A DNA stretch of 64,000 nucleotides from Setophaga petechia (GCA_024362935.1 JANCRA010000003.1:46847844-46911843), one strand, 5' to 3'; shown: positions 1-14,400, numbered from the stretch's first letter. The notes: generated by a model from the letters alone, not told the origin. Numbers and translations: made by a program.

Positions 1-1697
<1,697 letters not shown>

Positions 1698-2415
1698 CTT
1701 GTAGAACTGCTACCAGAACAATAGAGTGAAAGGTATTTTATTTTCAACCAACAAAGGTCCATGCCAGCAACAGCCAGTAAAAACTTTGAAGTCCCCCACT
1801 CACTGATACTGTGTACACATTTTATGCAAGAGTGAAGAACATTTTCTAAGTTTTGTGTACATAACCCTTGGAATGGACTGACATCATCTACTTCCAACCG
1901 TTGCATTCAGGAATATGGAATTAGGATTATATAGTCAACTTCCTTGTTATCCTTTCATCAGATTTCAGACTGGTCTACAAGCAAGTAAAAAATAGAAGTA
2001 TTGGAATTAATTTTTAATGTCGTGCAAATAATGAAGGCATTACTGAAGATTTCAGCTGTTTAAATAACCATTTCAGGAACCCTTACAAGTAATAAAGGCA
2101 ACAAAGCCTTTTTAAATTGCATTCCATTAATGGAAAAGTCTTGGATTTTGAGCCTACTACTGTAAATCTTCGTATTTTGATTTGTTTCATACAGATTTGA
2201 ATACTCTTTAGATTATCTACCCCATCTCATTCATTGTAAATACAGACTGTTAATGCTGGAAGTGCTAATTATATTATCTTTAAATTGGATTATGTACAAA
2301 GAACTGGTTGTTGAATATTAAAGAAAGTAAATCTAATGATTTTGTTTCTTTACATATTTTACTTAAGATGTTACTCTTGAATTATTATGCAATAAAATAT
2401 AGCAAGATTGTATTG
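1698..2415 (+). other. ZNF143: ZNF143 3' UTR with candidate polyadenylation signals
   Basis: AT-rich sequence follows the stop codon. Candidate poly(A) signals are AATAAA at 2091-2096, ATTAAA at 2317-2322 and AATAAA at 2391-2396. The last two are close together and make a transcript end near 2340-2420 likely. The exact cleavage site cannot be fixed without transcript data. Confidence 0.6.
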
Positions 2416-4639
2416 TTTAGATAGGATGATATTGTCATGTGACATACTGTTTTTCTTCTTACTGAGACTGAAGTTCACATTATTTATTTACGGCCTTGTA
2501 TAAATTTTTCCAAAGTTTATTTATCATAAATTTAATTTTTTGGCATTAATTTTGATCATAATCCACTATAGTGTATTAAGCAAATACTGGTAATAGTTAT
2601 TTCAAACATTCTAAAACACTACAAGAGTGATTTTCACTAAAAGGTGAAGTTACCCATTTTCAAGTGAACTATTTTCAAATGGTGCATTTGCAGCAAAAGT
2701 ACAAGTACTAATAGTTGTTTTCAACAGTTCTGAGTGCCTGCTGCTACCATTCAGTACCTAGGATGTGCTTGATAATCAGTGCTTTTGAAAATCAGGACAC
2801 AAGTTACTAGGAAAAAGGGATTAATGATGATGTAAGTACAATGCTGCTCTCTAACTATCATTCTGTAAAGGAAAAAATCCATTGTAGATATGTCTAAAAT
2901 ATACAGCAAAATGTACCTTTCAATTTTTTTTATATGAAGAAGTGTTTTTACTCTTGTCTTGTTAGCAAGCTGGTTAAGCAAGTTAAACATTTTTGGCTTC
3001 CTGTAAGATTCAGGGCTTATTTTAGATTAGTGTCAAGAGCACATCTGAAACTGAAGCCTCGCCTTTAGCTTTCTCAAGGGAAGGACTGAACATCCTCTGG
3101 ACATAGTCTTTATTAAGGAATCCCAAGTACTGTGAGGTGCACATCCTACATGAAAAAATAAAGTCCATAACTAAGTACCTTGAGGTATTTGACCTCAGAA
3201 AGGCCAAGTTTGAATAGAATGAGCCAGTTTATTGTGAATTACTCTATCAGTGTGGGTTGCAGCCTTTTATGTTTTCTACACAGAAGCAGTGAGAGAATAC
3301 AGTACTGTGGGATAGATGGGGACAAAGGAAAGGCCATTCTCTGCATAAATTACAAAGTAAAACTTGGAAACATATAGGTTGTCTGTAACTTTTGTATAGG
3401 ATTGAGGTTGCTTGCTCACTTAGGTGCCAGTTTTCCTGAAATGTTGTAAATCTTGATATCCCATGGAGATAAATGTACTATGCAAGGAGGATTAATTGCC
3501 TGTCAACTAGATCAGTTTCTTAGTACTTATCACCTTTTAGAAATTAAAGTTGTATCATTTGATGTGAATGTTCAAGGTTTTTTTTTTCCTTAAATTTCAT
3601 TGCTAATAGTTTCTGAAAATGGTGGCTGGAACGGTGACTTTGACTTAGCAAAGAAATAACTTCAGTTCTTATTTCTTTTCATTTCCCAGGACATTTCCTG
3701 ACCACTGTACAAATGTGAGTATTCTTTCTCTTTCATCCAAGTTGGTTTGCTGCAAGGTGTTCATTCACAATCAGCTCAGTCAGGAAAGCTGTGGTATTTT
3801 AAAAATTATTTCTGTGACTGCTACCTTATCAGTTACTCTTGCAAAACTCCCAAGTCAAAGGTGGTGCTCCCATGTTTTGCTAGCTCCCTCGACATAAATA
3901 AGCTGCAGTGCTTAGTGTTTAAAGAAGAGCTGAGGTGATTATTGGGTGCCTTAGCTGCAAGGCCTGCCTTCATAACAGACCTTGGTGATTCTCACCTGCT
4001 GCTTCCATGCAGCCAGCGCTGGAAGGAGCTGTTCTGATGCTGCATGTTGGCATTGGAAGGTCCTGGAGTGGAGTCTAGACAGGACAAGATTGGGTTAGAT
4101 AGATAGGAAAATTTGCAAAAAGGATTTCAGGAGGAGGAAGCAGAGAATATGACAGGACTGGGTGTTTGGCAGTGGAAATCTCTACTCACAGATTCTACCC
4201 CTCGTTTGAAAGCTGTCTCAGAGGGAGTGCTTTGGCACACTAGAATGAAGTAGCTTGTAAAAGATGTAAAGCAAATCAGCTCAGTGTATCACTGCCTCTT
4301 GCAGACTGACTCCCACATTTCCAGTCATGATTTTTCTCCTGTATGTCAATTCCGGGTCTATACCAATTCTGCCCATGAAGGAATGAGACCAAAGTCTTTC
4401 CAGACCTCGCAGTCAACTTTCCCCTTTGAAGTATTTCTCCAGATTTTCCCTCTGGTGGCCTTTGCTTTCCTGTATTTTAGTGTCTCTCCTGATAGTAAAG
4501 CAGGTGATTATTTTCGGTGCCGCAGGCTGGTGACCTGTTGTGCCGGACACGCTGTGCATAACAACAGGACGGCTTTTACCCTGAAGGGCTAATGGTTTTC
4601 CTAAGAGTAAATCCTGCTGTAAACAGCCTTCATCCTGCT

Positions 4640-4930
4640 GCTGTGACTAAGCCCGGCTCAGCTGACCGATACCGCAGCTCCGGTGCGAGACAGGCACCGG
4701 GGCAGGGCGGGCTCGGGCAGTGACAAACACCGGCCGAGCTGGGCGGCCGCTCCTCCCGAGCTTTGCTCTGCCTCCTGACCCTCTCACCCCTCAAATACCG
4801 CCCCAGTTTGTCCCCGTGCCCGCTCTGGGTTCTGCGAGGATTGTGCTGAAGCAGAGAAATCCCTGTGCCCTGCTGTGCTCTTCCAGGGCACTCAGGGAGC
4901 CTTCCCCAGGGAAGGATGGTGTGGAGTAAG
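4640..4930. promoter_or_regulatory. small CpG-rich pocket, possible regulatory element
   Basis: This segment is clearly richer in G, C and CpG than the AT-rich DNA on both sides, with many CpGs between about 4650 and 4840 and a GCGGCCGC-type core near 4743-4750. No gene start was recognised. It could be an enhancer, an unannotated non-coding RNA promoter or a decayed repeat. Only the composition is seen. Confidence 0.3.
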
Positions 4931-7900
4931 GCTCTGATCAAAAATGTTTCTGAATCTGGCAGCTCCAGCTCTGCAGCTGTTGAGGTTTGTCAGACTCTAT
5001 ATCTTAAGCTGACTAAGATGAAGAAGTGCCCCATAACAAACTGTTTCTGTTCACTCTGAGTTTGTCATTGAATGAAAACAAATTTTCTGTGTAATTTTGA
5101 AACAGCACAGGTGAAATTTCATTAATATCTGTGTGGAGTGACATGCAAACTGATTTTCTTAAGCAGTAAGGTTTTGAGAGACTGGAAATGACAGGTAACT
5201 TGTGTCCTGTTCAGCTATTAACTTAGAGTTGTTTGAAGCTTTAAAAATTTATTTATTCAGCATGCATCATTTTTGTCTTGAAAAAATGGAAATTGGCATG
5301 TCTTTGCAGATGCAAAAAATCAGACTCCAGACCCTTGTTTATAATAATGTACTCCTACTTTTTTATTTGCACAGTATGTATTTGAACACCATTTTCCCAA
5401 AAGTATCTTGTGTTCTATGGATAAAACCCTTCTAAAGCATAGACACCCATGACAACAAAACAAAAATTAAGAGCCATTTTCGGTTCCTTTGTTGGAGGTA
5501 GTAAACTGCACTCAGACTGAGGCAGAGAAGCAAGCATTTTTCCTTGTTGTGTTATGTGTATTGTAAATTGTCCCATCAGTTTGGCATTCCTTTGATTCTG
5601 TTTTTCATTCTGCTGGTGGAGTTCACTTGGCCAGAGGAAAATGTAACAATCTCATTAGGCCATCTCCATTAGCACTAAGTTGTTGACACCTCACCCTATC
5701 GGGAAGGGGTGATACCAGACTTTCTAACCGAGGGTTATATTCAAAGCAGACTTTAATTATCCCAATAAACATAAAAGCTTATACAATTATCCTAATAAAC
5801 ATAGAAGCCAATATCAACAAGTGAGCACTTGGTCCTACTCAGTCTGTGTATTTATCTCTGCTGGAAATGTGAATTAAATCCAATCCATCTCAGGTTCTGA
5901 AACAATAAGGGATTTTCTTTGGGGCATTACTGTTCTGTTTAATTATCTGCGGCACTTTGCTCAAAGGAATGACAAACTATTTACACTTTCAGGGCACAAG
6001 TAACTGTGTGGAACTTTTCCTGTAAGTAAAAAGTATCTTATGTGGTAGTAAAAACCCCTGGTGTTTTACCCTTTCTTTTGTTTAAATCCATCATCACCCT
6101 TTAGATTGATTGGCTACTGCTTTTTACTTATTTTTCAAGAAACTTTTGCACTCTCCATCGTGTTGCTGCTTGGTTCTGTAGGATTTGCTGAGAAATTCCT
6201 GACCAGGCATCTTAGTGAGGCAAGACAAGGGAAAGAGGCTGACTTTCCAACACCTGGAAGGTCTGCTGGAATAACAAAAACCACCCACAAGGATGTAAAA
6301 AGCTCCTGGAGATACAACAATGGTCCAAAGCTACATCTCCAGTGGATTTTTTTTTCCCTGGTGTAGGGCTAATTCAGATTTTAATATCGGTTGTAATGAC
6401 TGAAAAATCAGAAAGTGCAAGAATGGCGTGTGGGACAGATGGGATTAGCTGCTTTTTGTTTTTAAACAGATACATTCAAGAGAGAGATTTTTAAAAAATA
6501 TTTTTATCTGCGCACCTAAAAATGTTTGTAAAATGTCTTACCTTAAATGATGCACATAAGAGATTATTAGAAGAGTAGTAGATTTGGAAAAAGGCACAGT
6601 ACCTCTCTTATGGTTTTGCATGTTCCCTGAAGGAGAAAAAGGAAGCAGGCAGGTTAGTGATAGAGGTAAATTAGTGGTGTAGTGACTACTTAGTTTCTGT
6701 GCATTAGACATTGTGAGGTTTTTAATTGCTGGTACAAAATCTTTCTATTTTGATAATTTTAACTTGGCCTCAACAGAGGATTGGGACATTCTAATTGTAC
6801 CTGTTTCAGTCATGGCAATCTTCCACTCTTCAGATGTTGTGGAGGAAATTTCTTACCTGAATACAACTTTCAGGAACAGATTGTTTGGCCATTTTCTGGT
6901 TAAGAAGATTTCAAGTGTTAAGAGGTAAACTTAAAAGCAAAAAAGGAAGTCACTAAAAACTGTCATGAGTGTGTGCTCTCATAGTCAGAGAGAATTACTG
7001 AATTGTATGTAACTGCTTGGCACAACCTGTACTTTTTCAATGTACTTTGGACATTTTAACTTCTGAGTACCTTTGGATTTTCTCTGAAATACCTAGATTT
7101 TGGATCCAGAAGCTGTTCTTTACTTTGTGGAAACCTTGGTGCTGTCAAAATCACTGTTCTATTCTTTACTTTGTTCTCTTGATGTTATTATTTAGAGTTC
7201 CTGGGTGAATAAATCCCTGAGCAATGTTCTCTCTGCCTGCAGACTATAGACTAAAAAGAGAACAAGGACTGGCAGCACCAGCTCTTGGCATATCTTTGGA
7301 TACACAAAGTCCATTTTTGATGGGAAACACATTTAACTCTGGACCTTGTAATTGAAGAGAAAGAGGTTGCCAGCTAACAGCAGCTGTTAGCAGCACAACC
7401 CCAGATAAAATAATCTCTAAATTGCTCACCTTTAGGCTGTCAGTGGCTCAGACACAACATCTCCCAGTTGGCACACTCCCACTAGGACTGTTGTCCCTGA
7501 ATATGCCAAGTCCTGTGTGAGCCCTGGAATGCCATTGCTGGCACTGGTGATAAGGACGCTGGTCCCTGGGTACCTGCTGAGAACCAAGATAAAAGCTGGG
7601 AAAACAGCAAAGATGTCTCTCTGCTCTCAGTTCTCCACCAACAGCCTTGGCACAGCTGCCTGTAGTGTTTCTGTTTTTCATAGAAGCAGCTTTACCTTCT
7701 TCCTCTTCTCTCTCACTCCATTTACACCTCCCCTGATAAGGTGAATTATGCTGGCTGATGTAGAACAGGTTTCAGCCAGATTTTGGCAGAACTCTTCTTA
7801 TTTGATGGAAGTGGTTTTGGAGGATTCCAGTTGAGCTTGCAAGTGCAGTAATCCTGACAAGATGGCAATGCCACTTCTCTGGCAGTTCTGACAGCCAGAC

Positions 7901-8789
7901 AAATTGGCCATTGTTCTATTTCTTCCTCATTTTTGACTTCCCCTGCTACCCACAAAAGTTGGAAACAATGGTTTCCTTGAGCTTGAAAACTGCTAGTTAA
8001 AAGCAGCTGTTTGCCTGTAAGTGTGTACAGCTCCAGATAAATATTTCTAGTAGCAAAATCTTCAGTGCACCTTACAAACAAGTACTATAAGAAGGAAAAG
8101 AACCGATTTTGTAAATATATATTCTGAAAACCGTTAAACCACTCAAATTTGTAGGAATATCAGCCAGGCACTGCCTAGCCATCACTCTGTGTGCTGTTAC
8201 ATCTGTTGGAAGAATTAGGGCTTGAGTCTGCAAGATCTGTAGCAGTTCAGAGGTGCAATTTAATCAGCTTCAGAGAATTTGGGATGATTTGGCACAGTGT
8301 GGAAACCTGCAGAGCTCCTCCTCACTGAGCTTCTTCCTCCTCTGGTCATGTCCATTGCTCAGGTGCTCTCTGGGAGGGAATTGGCTCCGTGGGGCTTCTC
8401 ATGCTCATCACAGGTGTCACAGGGGAGCAGAGTTCCCCTCAGTCTGGGCAAAAGTCACCTCTTCAACACAACTGCTCCTGGTCCTGACAGACTACAGCAA
8501 AACAATGGTGTGAGTTCAGAGCAGCACATACACAGAGCCTGTGAACTCTTACACAGCAGCTGTGCATTTTGGTAGCTACATGTTTATTCACTACTTCCCT
8601 TTCTTAATTGCTTTCAGATTGCAAATAAACTTTCTTTTAAAATCATTATGTTACTGTTGTCTTCTTATTTCTCTATTCCTTTTTTCATTTCCTCTCCTAT
8701 CTGTCTTCTCTTCAGAAATACCTTCTTCTCTGTACAATTCTGAATTGTACCACTTGTTTTGTCCCACTAAACTGTTCCAGTGATCAGTA

Positions 8790-8880
8790 ATTCATTATAA
8801 TTCATTCGTAATTAATTAGTAATTAATTAATTAGTAATGAATTGTAATGTAATTAATTAACAGTTAATTCAATTACACAG
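8790..8880. repeat. AT-rich palindromic cluster (TAATTAAT type)
   Basis: About 90 bases are built from repeated TAATTAAT, GTAATTAATTA and AATTCATT words in both orientations. The segment could fold on itself or be easily melted DNA. No gene lies in it. Confidence 0.6.
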
Positions 8881-9550
8881 GTCTTCTGAACTTCAGTTTG
8901 TCACTTGCTGTCACCAAATACCTGTGTCTGTAGACTCCAGAAAACATGAGTTATATTAGGTTGAGTTTGGGAAGGAAACTGCAAGCTTTGACATGACAGG
9001 GGGAGGGATTTATTGAAAGCTTACAGTCTTTAAACTTTTTCAAAGAAAAGGAAACTTCATTTATGACTGAAGCAAGCCACAGATAGTGGCTGGGAAGTTT
9101 TGAGTCACTTATATGAGTTGCTTTGCATCTCCCTCTGTGAGCTCTGATTGGAGAAAGAGGTGGTGGAGATTCTATTTTTACATAACCTTCTCTCATCATC
9201 TATTCTAAAACTTAAATGTTTCAGTTACAGTACCTACTGTACTGCATTTTAAAAAATGAGTATTTTTAATGAGATGTTAGTGTGGTTCTAAATTATTGCA
9301 CACCAAATGTGTTTATACTTGACTTGATGCAACCCTATCTCTGTCCCATTTTCATAGGTTATGCTGGCTACTTTCAGTTTTCTGAAACCTGTTTTCAGTT
9401 TTCTCCAAAATGCAAATCTCAAAACTTATGTTCCTGTGGCTCATCACCATTTGTCCTAAAACCAGGACAGCTCTCTGCAAAGAAATGGGTATTTTCAGGC
9501 AGAAGAGGATAAAGAATTTGGAATTGCTGGAAGTGGAATAGAGGACACTG

Positions 9551-9643
9551 CCATCCATCCATCCATCCATCCATCCATCCATCCATCCATCCATCCATCC
9601 ATCCATCCATCCATCCATCCATTCCATCCATTCCATCCATCCC
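9551..9643. repeat. (CCAT)n microsatellite
   Basis: A pure CCAT tetranucleotide tract spans 9551-9622, about 18 copies, followed by interrupted ATTCCATCC copies to about 9643. It creates spurious open frames rich in W-M-D-G on the minus strand. The array is probably length-polymorphic. Confidence 0.95.
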
Positions 9644-10193
9644 TGTGGGTGCGAGGTTCTGCTCTCTAGGAGTGTGCCACGGGCAGCACATGAGGATTGT
9701 GTTCCGGGCGAGGAGGGGCAGCTCTGGCGGAGGCCGGAGAGGGGCTGTGCTGCAGCGTCCGAGCATCCAGCTCAGCTCCGAGCGGTGAATGAATCCCAGC
9801 GCTGCCTGCGAGTCCGGGAATGCTCTGTGTGTCCGGATAGCAGCACCACAGGTGTACCTCGCTGGGCTTTGGGTATCCCGGGGCTCCCGTGGCTGAAAAA
9901 AAACCCCTATTTTTTCATGTGCTTTGTTACTCAAGGGGCTCGTTTTAAGGCGATTTGCTTCAGAACAGAGGGACAGGTTTGTCTGTTGGGTGTAACCAGA
10001 CAGAAAACGAAGCCAAGAGGCACAGTGGTGGCACGCGTAGGGAGACACGTCTGATGACAGCATCCAGCATCCATGGCCTTCGCTGTGCTGGGGCACAGTC
10101 CGTCTGGAAGTGTCCTCCTGTCCGTCTGGAAGTGTCCCACAGGAGCGAGCGGCGCGGGCAGCGCCACGGCTGCTGCGCCCCGGCCCTTTAAAC

Positions 10194-10199
10194 CACGTG
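10194..10199. promoter_or_regulatory. upstream E-box CACGTG
   Basis: A perfect palindromic CACGTG lies about 700 bases upstream of the WEE1 ATG, in the context ACCACGTGCG. It matches the site used by CLOCK-BMAL1, MYC and USF proteins. Binding is not shown. Confidence 0.4.
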
Positions 10200-10283
10200 C
10201 GTGCCGCTCCTGCAAACACAGCAATAGGTCTGGCTGCGCTTGGGAAAGGAAAAACGTGCCTTTCACTGGAGCAGAAGGTGCTG

Positions 10284-10304
10284 TTATTATTATTATTATT
10301 ATTT
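10284..10304. repeat. (TTA)n short microsatellite
   Basis: Seven tandem TTA/ATT units lie just upstream of the WEE1 CpG island, followed by a TTTAATTAAAT stretch. Confidence 0.85.
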
Positions 10305-10737
10305 AATTAAATACTGTATTTTAGTTGTTATGGACATTTTTGCGCGCTCAGTTCCAGCAACTCTACGGGAATCAGACCACGTTGCAGAGGAGCGGGGAGC
10401 GGCAGTCCCGCAGGGCGGCGCGCTGCCCCCGCAGTGTCCCTCCCGGGAGTTGCCCGGGCGGGGCAGGCGCTGTCCCGGCGGCCCGGGCGCTGTCCCCGCG
10501 GTGCTCCCGGCGTTCCCGGACGCCGTCTCCAGGCGGTTCCCGCTGCCCGGGCGGGGCCGCCCCAGGGCTAAAATGGCGCCGGGCACGCGCCTCACGGGCG
10601 GACACGTCCGCGCGGCCGCCTCGGGGCGGGGCCCCGGCCAGGCCCCGCCCCCCCGCTCGCGCCAAAGCGGCCCGTGACGCGACCGCGGGCGGCCCCGCCC
10701 CCGCGCGCCGTGTTTTCAAACCCGGTGGGCGGGCGCG

Positions 10738-10742
10738 ATTGG
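10738..10742 (-). promoter_or_regulatory. inverted CCAAT box
   Basis: ATTGG on the + strand (CCAAT on the minus) lies 157 bases before the WEE1 ATG. It sits 13 bases before an E-box. NF-Y sites in this orientation are common in cell-cycle gene promoters. Confidence 0.45.
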
Positions 10743-10755
10743 CCGGCGTGCGCGG

Positions 10756-10761
10756 CACGTG
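10756..10761. promoter_or_regulatory. proximal E-box CACGTG
   Basis: The palindrome CACGTG occurs in the context GGCACGTGACC, 138 bases before the WEE1 ATG. Mouse Wee1 is an established CLOCK-BMAL1 target acting through promoter E-boxes, so this is a plausible circadian site. Function in this genome is inferred. Confidence 0.5.
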
Positions 10762-10771
10762 ACCAACGGTC

Positions 10772-10779
10772 GCGGGAAA
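10772..10779. promoter_or_regulatory. E2F-type site GCGGGAAA
   Basis: GCGGGAAA, the reverse complement of the E2F consensus TTTCCCGC, lies 10 bases after the proximal E-box. It would fit S-phase control of WEE1. This is a motif match only. Confidence 0.45.
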
Positions 10780-10898
10780 GCCGCGGAGTCCGAACGGCGC
10801 GCGGAGGGGCCGTTCGTGGGCAGCGCGAGCCGAACCGGCACCGCACGCGGAGGGAGCGCGAGCAGCGCAGCGGGAGCGGCACGGGCGGAGCGGCCGCC

Positions 10899-11459
10899 AT
10901 GAGCTTCCTCAGCCTGCAGCGGGCGGCGCCGCCACGGCGCGTCTCGGCCCGGCGGGCGGCGGCCCCGATCCGGCAGAAGTTGCTGTTCCTGAGCGGCCAC
11001 AGCGACTGCGAGGAGGAGGAGGAAGAGGAGGAGGAGGAAGGCTGCGGCAGCAGCAGCGCCAACAGCACCGGCGAGGATTCGGCGTTCCAGGAGGCGGACT
11101 CGCCGCTCTCGGCCGCGCGCACCCCGGCGCGGAGCGACCCGCCCCTGCTGGAGGAGGAGGAGGAGATGGAGCCGGCGGCGGCGCCGCTGCCGGACGAGGG
11201 GGACTCGTGGGAGGAGGAAGGCTTCGGTTCCTCGCCGGTCAAGTCGCCCGGAGCCTATTTCCTGCTCGATTCGCCCTCGCCGCTGGCCCCGCACAAGGGC
11301 CGGCGCTGCTGCGAGCGCTCCCCGCCGCACCCGGCGGCCGGCGGGTACCGGGGGGCGCGGGGCGAGGAGCCCGGCTCGCCGCTGCCCGACTACCCGGGCA
11401 CGCCGCCGCACAAGACCCTGCGCAAGCTGCGCCTGTTCGACACGCCGCACACGCCCAAG
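10899..11459 (+). CDS. WEE1: WEE1 coding exon 1
   Basis: This exon encodes residues 1-187, starting [12 protein letters not shown]. It holds the acidic run, the regulatory serine motifs and, at its end, [20 protein letters not shown], which is strongly conserved in vertebrates. The donor is AAG|GTGAGC. GC content is very high compared with the later exons. Confidence 0.97.
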
Positions 11460-14400
11460 GTGAGCCCGGCGGGTCGGGCCGGCCGGTCCGTTATGTAACG
11501 GCGGGGGCGCCGCTCGGGACCGCGCCGGGGGCTCCGGCCGGGGCGGGGCGGGGCCGGGCGGCGCCGCCTCCCGACGGGACACGGGCGCGGGGCGGGCCGC
11601 TTGCTTGGGTGTTAGTTATAGAGAAACAAAAAACTTCTCCGAGTTTGGCCGTGTTTTGTGGAAGGCGTGTTTGAGAAGTGCGAGCGTGGAGAGTTAAAGC
11701 TCCTGAAGTGCGTGCTGGAGCGTGGAGTGGGCGTTGGTTGGTAGGGGTGTAGCCCGAAAGTTAAAGCTCGGCTTGGGGTGTGATCCTGAGCGGTGAGCTG
11801 GCGTGTCCTAGGAGGAATTTCTTCACAGGAAGGGTGACTGGACATCGGAATGGAGTGCCCTGGGAGGTGGTGAGGTCACCGTCCCTGGAGGTGTTTAAGG
11901 AAAGATGGGCTGATGGCTCTTAGTGCCGTGGGCTGGGTGACACGGTGGGGTTGGGTCATAGGCTGGGCCCGATGATCTCAGAGGCTGCTCCATTCCGATG
12001 GGCTCTGCTGCCATCCCGTCGTGTTGGAGCGCTGCTGCCGTGCGCCACCGCTGCTTCAGCCTCTGCACTCCTCCTGCATCGAACGTGAAACGCTTCGGTG
12101 CTGGGAAACTGGGGGAGTCCAAAGTTTAGAGGGAGAGATGGGTAGTAGCTCTTAACTTTGTCAATAGCAGACTTTTGGAAGGCATTTCAACTTTTGAACT
12201 CGACGCTGTGTAAAATCCCGTATAGTGAATTTAAATCTAGTGATAATTGGCTTCCTTTCTTCATTACTTTTCATATAGCCCTTTAGAAGTAATCCTGGGA
12301 TAATCCCCGGGGATAATCTCCCAGGGGTCTATAGGCTATAGATGGAAAACAAATGACTTAAGGTGTGAGGAAGGCTTCCTTCTTAATTGGTTTTCTGCAG
12401 CTCCATCTCCAGTGAGGGTTCACTGGTGAAAATCAGTGGTACAAGTTTGTGTTGGTGGTGACTTTACACCTTGTCAGAGGCAGACGCTTCAGTGCAGCAA
12501 AAGTTTTGTGGAATATGATACTAGAAACAAGTCTTAAACACAGCAGTTCAGTGGGATTCTTAAATTAGGTGGTCAAATTCTACATAGGTCGTCTTTGGAA
12601 GAATCAGCTGGTTCAGGTATCCAGTGGAAGTACAGAAATGTGTCCTGAGAAGCAAAGGTCTTCATCAGGGGCAGATTTCAGGATTGCAGTTGAGATTCCC
12701 GTGTACTGAGTGTTCTTCCCTGTGGTGGTTTAGGCTTTAGTCCTGTCAAGTCTTAATTTTGTTGTTAGGATAAGGTGATGCTCCTGCTTGTGGTCCACTC
12801 ATCCTTGCATCCTCACCAGGATGAAGGAGACTCGGGCGCAGACTTTTCAGTGTAACCGGCAGAGGTTTTGTTATGTGCCTGGTCTGGCAAGTTACCACCC
12901 AGAAGATCAGTTTTGGATATTTAACTGACAGTGCAGCCATGCTGCCAATTCTTGAAACGTGTTTTGTAGGCTCAGAAAATGCACCAGTGCATCAATATTA
13001 AATGTTGCATTTGCTATTTAAGATTGTCACTTAAATTTGTAGAAACCAAAGATCATTTCATGTCTGATCCAGCTTCCACATCATGCAAGTGCAAATCATA
13101 GTGACACAGTATAGAATTGTCCTCGAGTTTTATCTCTGTTCATTTAATGGACAAAGATTTGTCCAAGAAGTTTAGGTGATGAAATGATTAAAGACAGAAA
13201 AAGGTTACTCTCATGATCAGCTTTGCTATCTATTAAAAATAATTTTAATACTCGTTTGCTTGAGCTGTTTCTGTGTAGAGTAGAAAACATCATGGTTTCT
13301 TAGAAAGTCTTTTTGATGGAAATGCAGATACTAAATAACTGATGCTAACTTTAATTAGACAATACTGTAATGATGGCTTCAGGCATGACCTGACTGTTTA
13401 ATGTCTAAGGCAATGTCAAGGCTATAAATGACTATAAATATTTTTGTTTTGTTTCTTTTTTTTAAATACAGAGTTTGCTTTCTAAAGCACAAGGTTTAGG
13501 CTCCAGCTCAGTCAAACTTCGAGGGGGCTCGCTGTTTATGAATGTTGGGAAATCAGAGAAGCAAGAAGAAGATTTTAGACAAACACCTCATGTGAACATC
13601 AATCCCTTCACTCCTGACTCCATGTTCCTTCACAACTCTGATGGCAAATGTCGGAGGAGGAAGAGGATACACTGGAATGAGTGAGTGATTTGTAGCTTCC
13701 TTTGTTAAACTTGTATTTAGAGCTACTTTTGGCTGCAAAAGTTTTGTTACAAATTGCTTCTAAGAATGTATTTTTGCTTGCAGGTTGTTAGTATTGTATA
13801 ATACAGCTCTTAAAGTATGTGCTTCAAGAGGCATGATATAATGAAATAATCACTTAGCACTAGATGTTTTGATTACTGTACAGAGAGGATAGACTAGGCT
13901 GTGTGCTAGTCTTTTTTCTCTCATGGAATGGGCCATGCACAGTCTTTTTTTCAGGAGGAAAAAATGCATTAAACACAAGAGTGAAACATGAAGAAAGAAA
14001 TGAAAATATATTAGCATGGCAATTTTATGAGTTTGTGTTTATATATGTCTAGCGTTCAATTAGTTAACTAAAGTTAGAATAGGAGAACTGGATCTCAGAA
14101 AAACTCAACAGCTTCTGGGCTTCAGTTTAAAGTTTACTTAAACCATGTTATTTCTGGTGTGAATTTCAGCTCTTGTGGAGAGGACATGGAACCAAGCGAT
14201 GGAGAGCCTGAAGAGGAAACCATGAGACCTGCTAAGGTATTTAATCTTTAAAGCTTGATACTAATTTCAGCAGTTTGTGTATCTGCAGATCTAAATGTTT
14301 TCCTTGGTAATCTTTGTAGAGGATAACAATAACAGAAAGTAACATGAAGTCACGGTATGCAACTGAATTCCATGAATTGGAGAAGATTGGGTCTGGTGAA

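Larger units (their letters stand above)
2420..10370. other. ZNF143-WEE1 intergenic spacer
   Basis: I see no coding exon with homology in this stretch. Open frames here are short, lack recognisable domains and lack splice context. Contents that can be named are a CpG-rich pocket near 4640-4930, a loose duplicated AT-rich unit near 5745-5815, an AT palindrome cluster at 8790-8880, a (CCAT)n array at 9551-9643, and moderately CpG-rich DNA from about 9650 leading into the WEE1 island. The spacer is about 8 kb, shorter than my memory of the human interval. Confidence 0.7.
10370..11600 (+). promoter_or_regulatory. WEE1: WEE1 CpG island (promoter, 5' UTR, exon 1)
   Basis: Base composition turns strongly GC- and CpG-rich from about 10370 to 11600, surrounding the WEE1 start codon. 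No TATA box is evident, as expected for a CpG-island promoter. Sites that can be read close to the start are an inverted CCAAT (ATTGG, 10738-10742), an E-box (10756-10761) and an E2F-type GCGGGAAA (10772-10779). The transcription start is not determinable from sequence alone but probably lies between about 10740 and 10880. Confidence 0.8.

Noticed and set aside
9352..10219. Minus-strand open frames with W-M-D-G repeats
   Set aside because: The repeated peptide is only the translation of the (CCAT)n microsatellite, and the rest has no homology that I recognise.
10674..10898. In-frame ATG at 10674 that would add 75 residues to WEE1
   Set aside because: The added sequence is GC-rich, Arg/Ala-rich and spans the CCAAT, E-box and E2F sites. 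The ATG at 10899 has a strong context and gives the conserved MSFLSLQR start.
10716..11582. 288-codon open frame on the minus strand across WEE1 exon 1
   Set aside because: It is antisense to a real exon, dominated by R, A, P and L runs from CpG-island composition, and has no recognisable domain.
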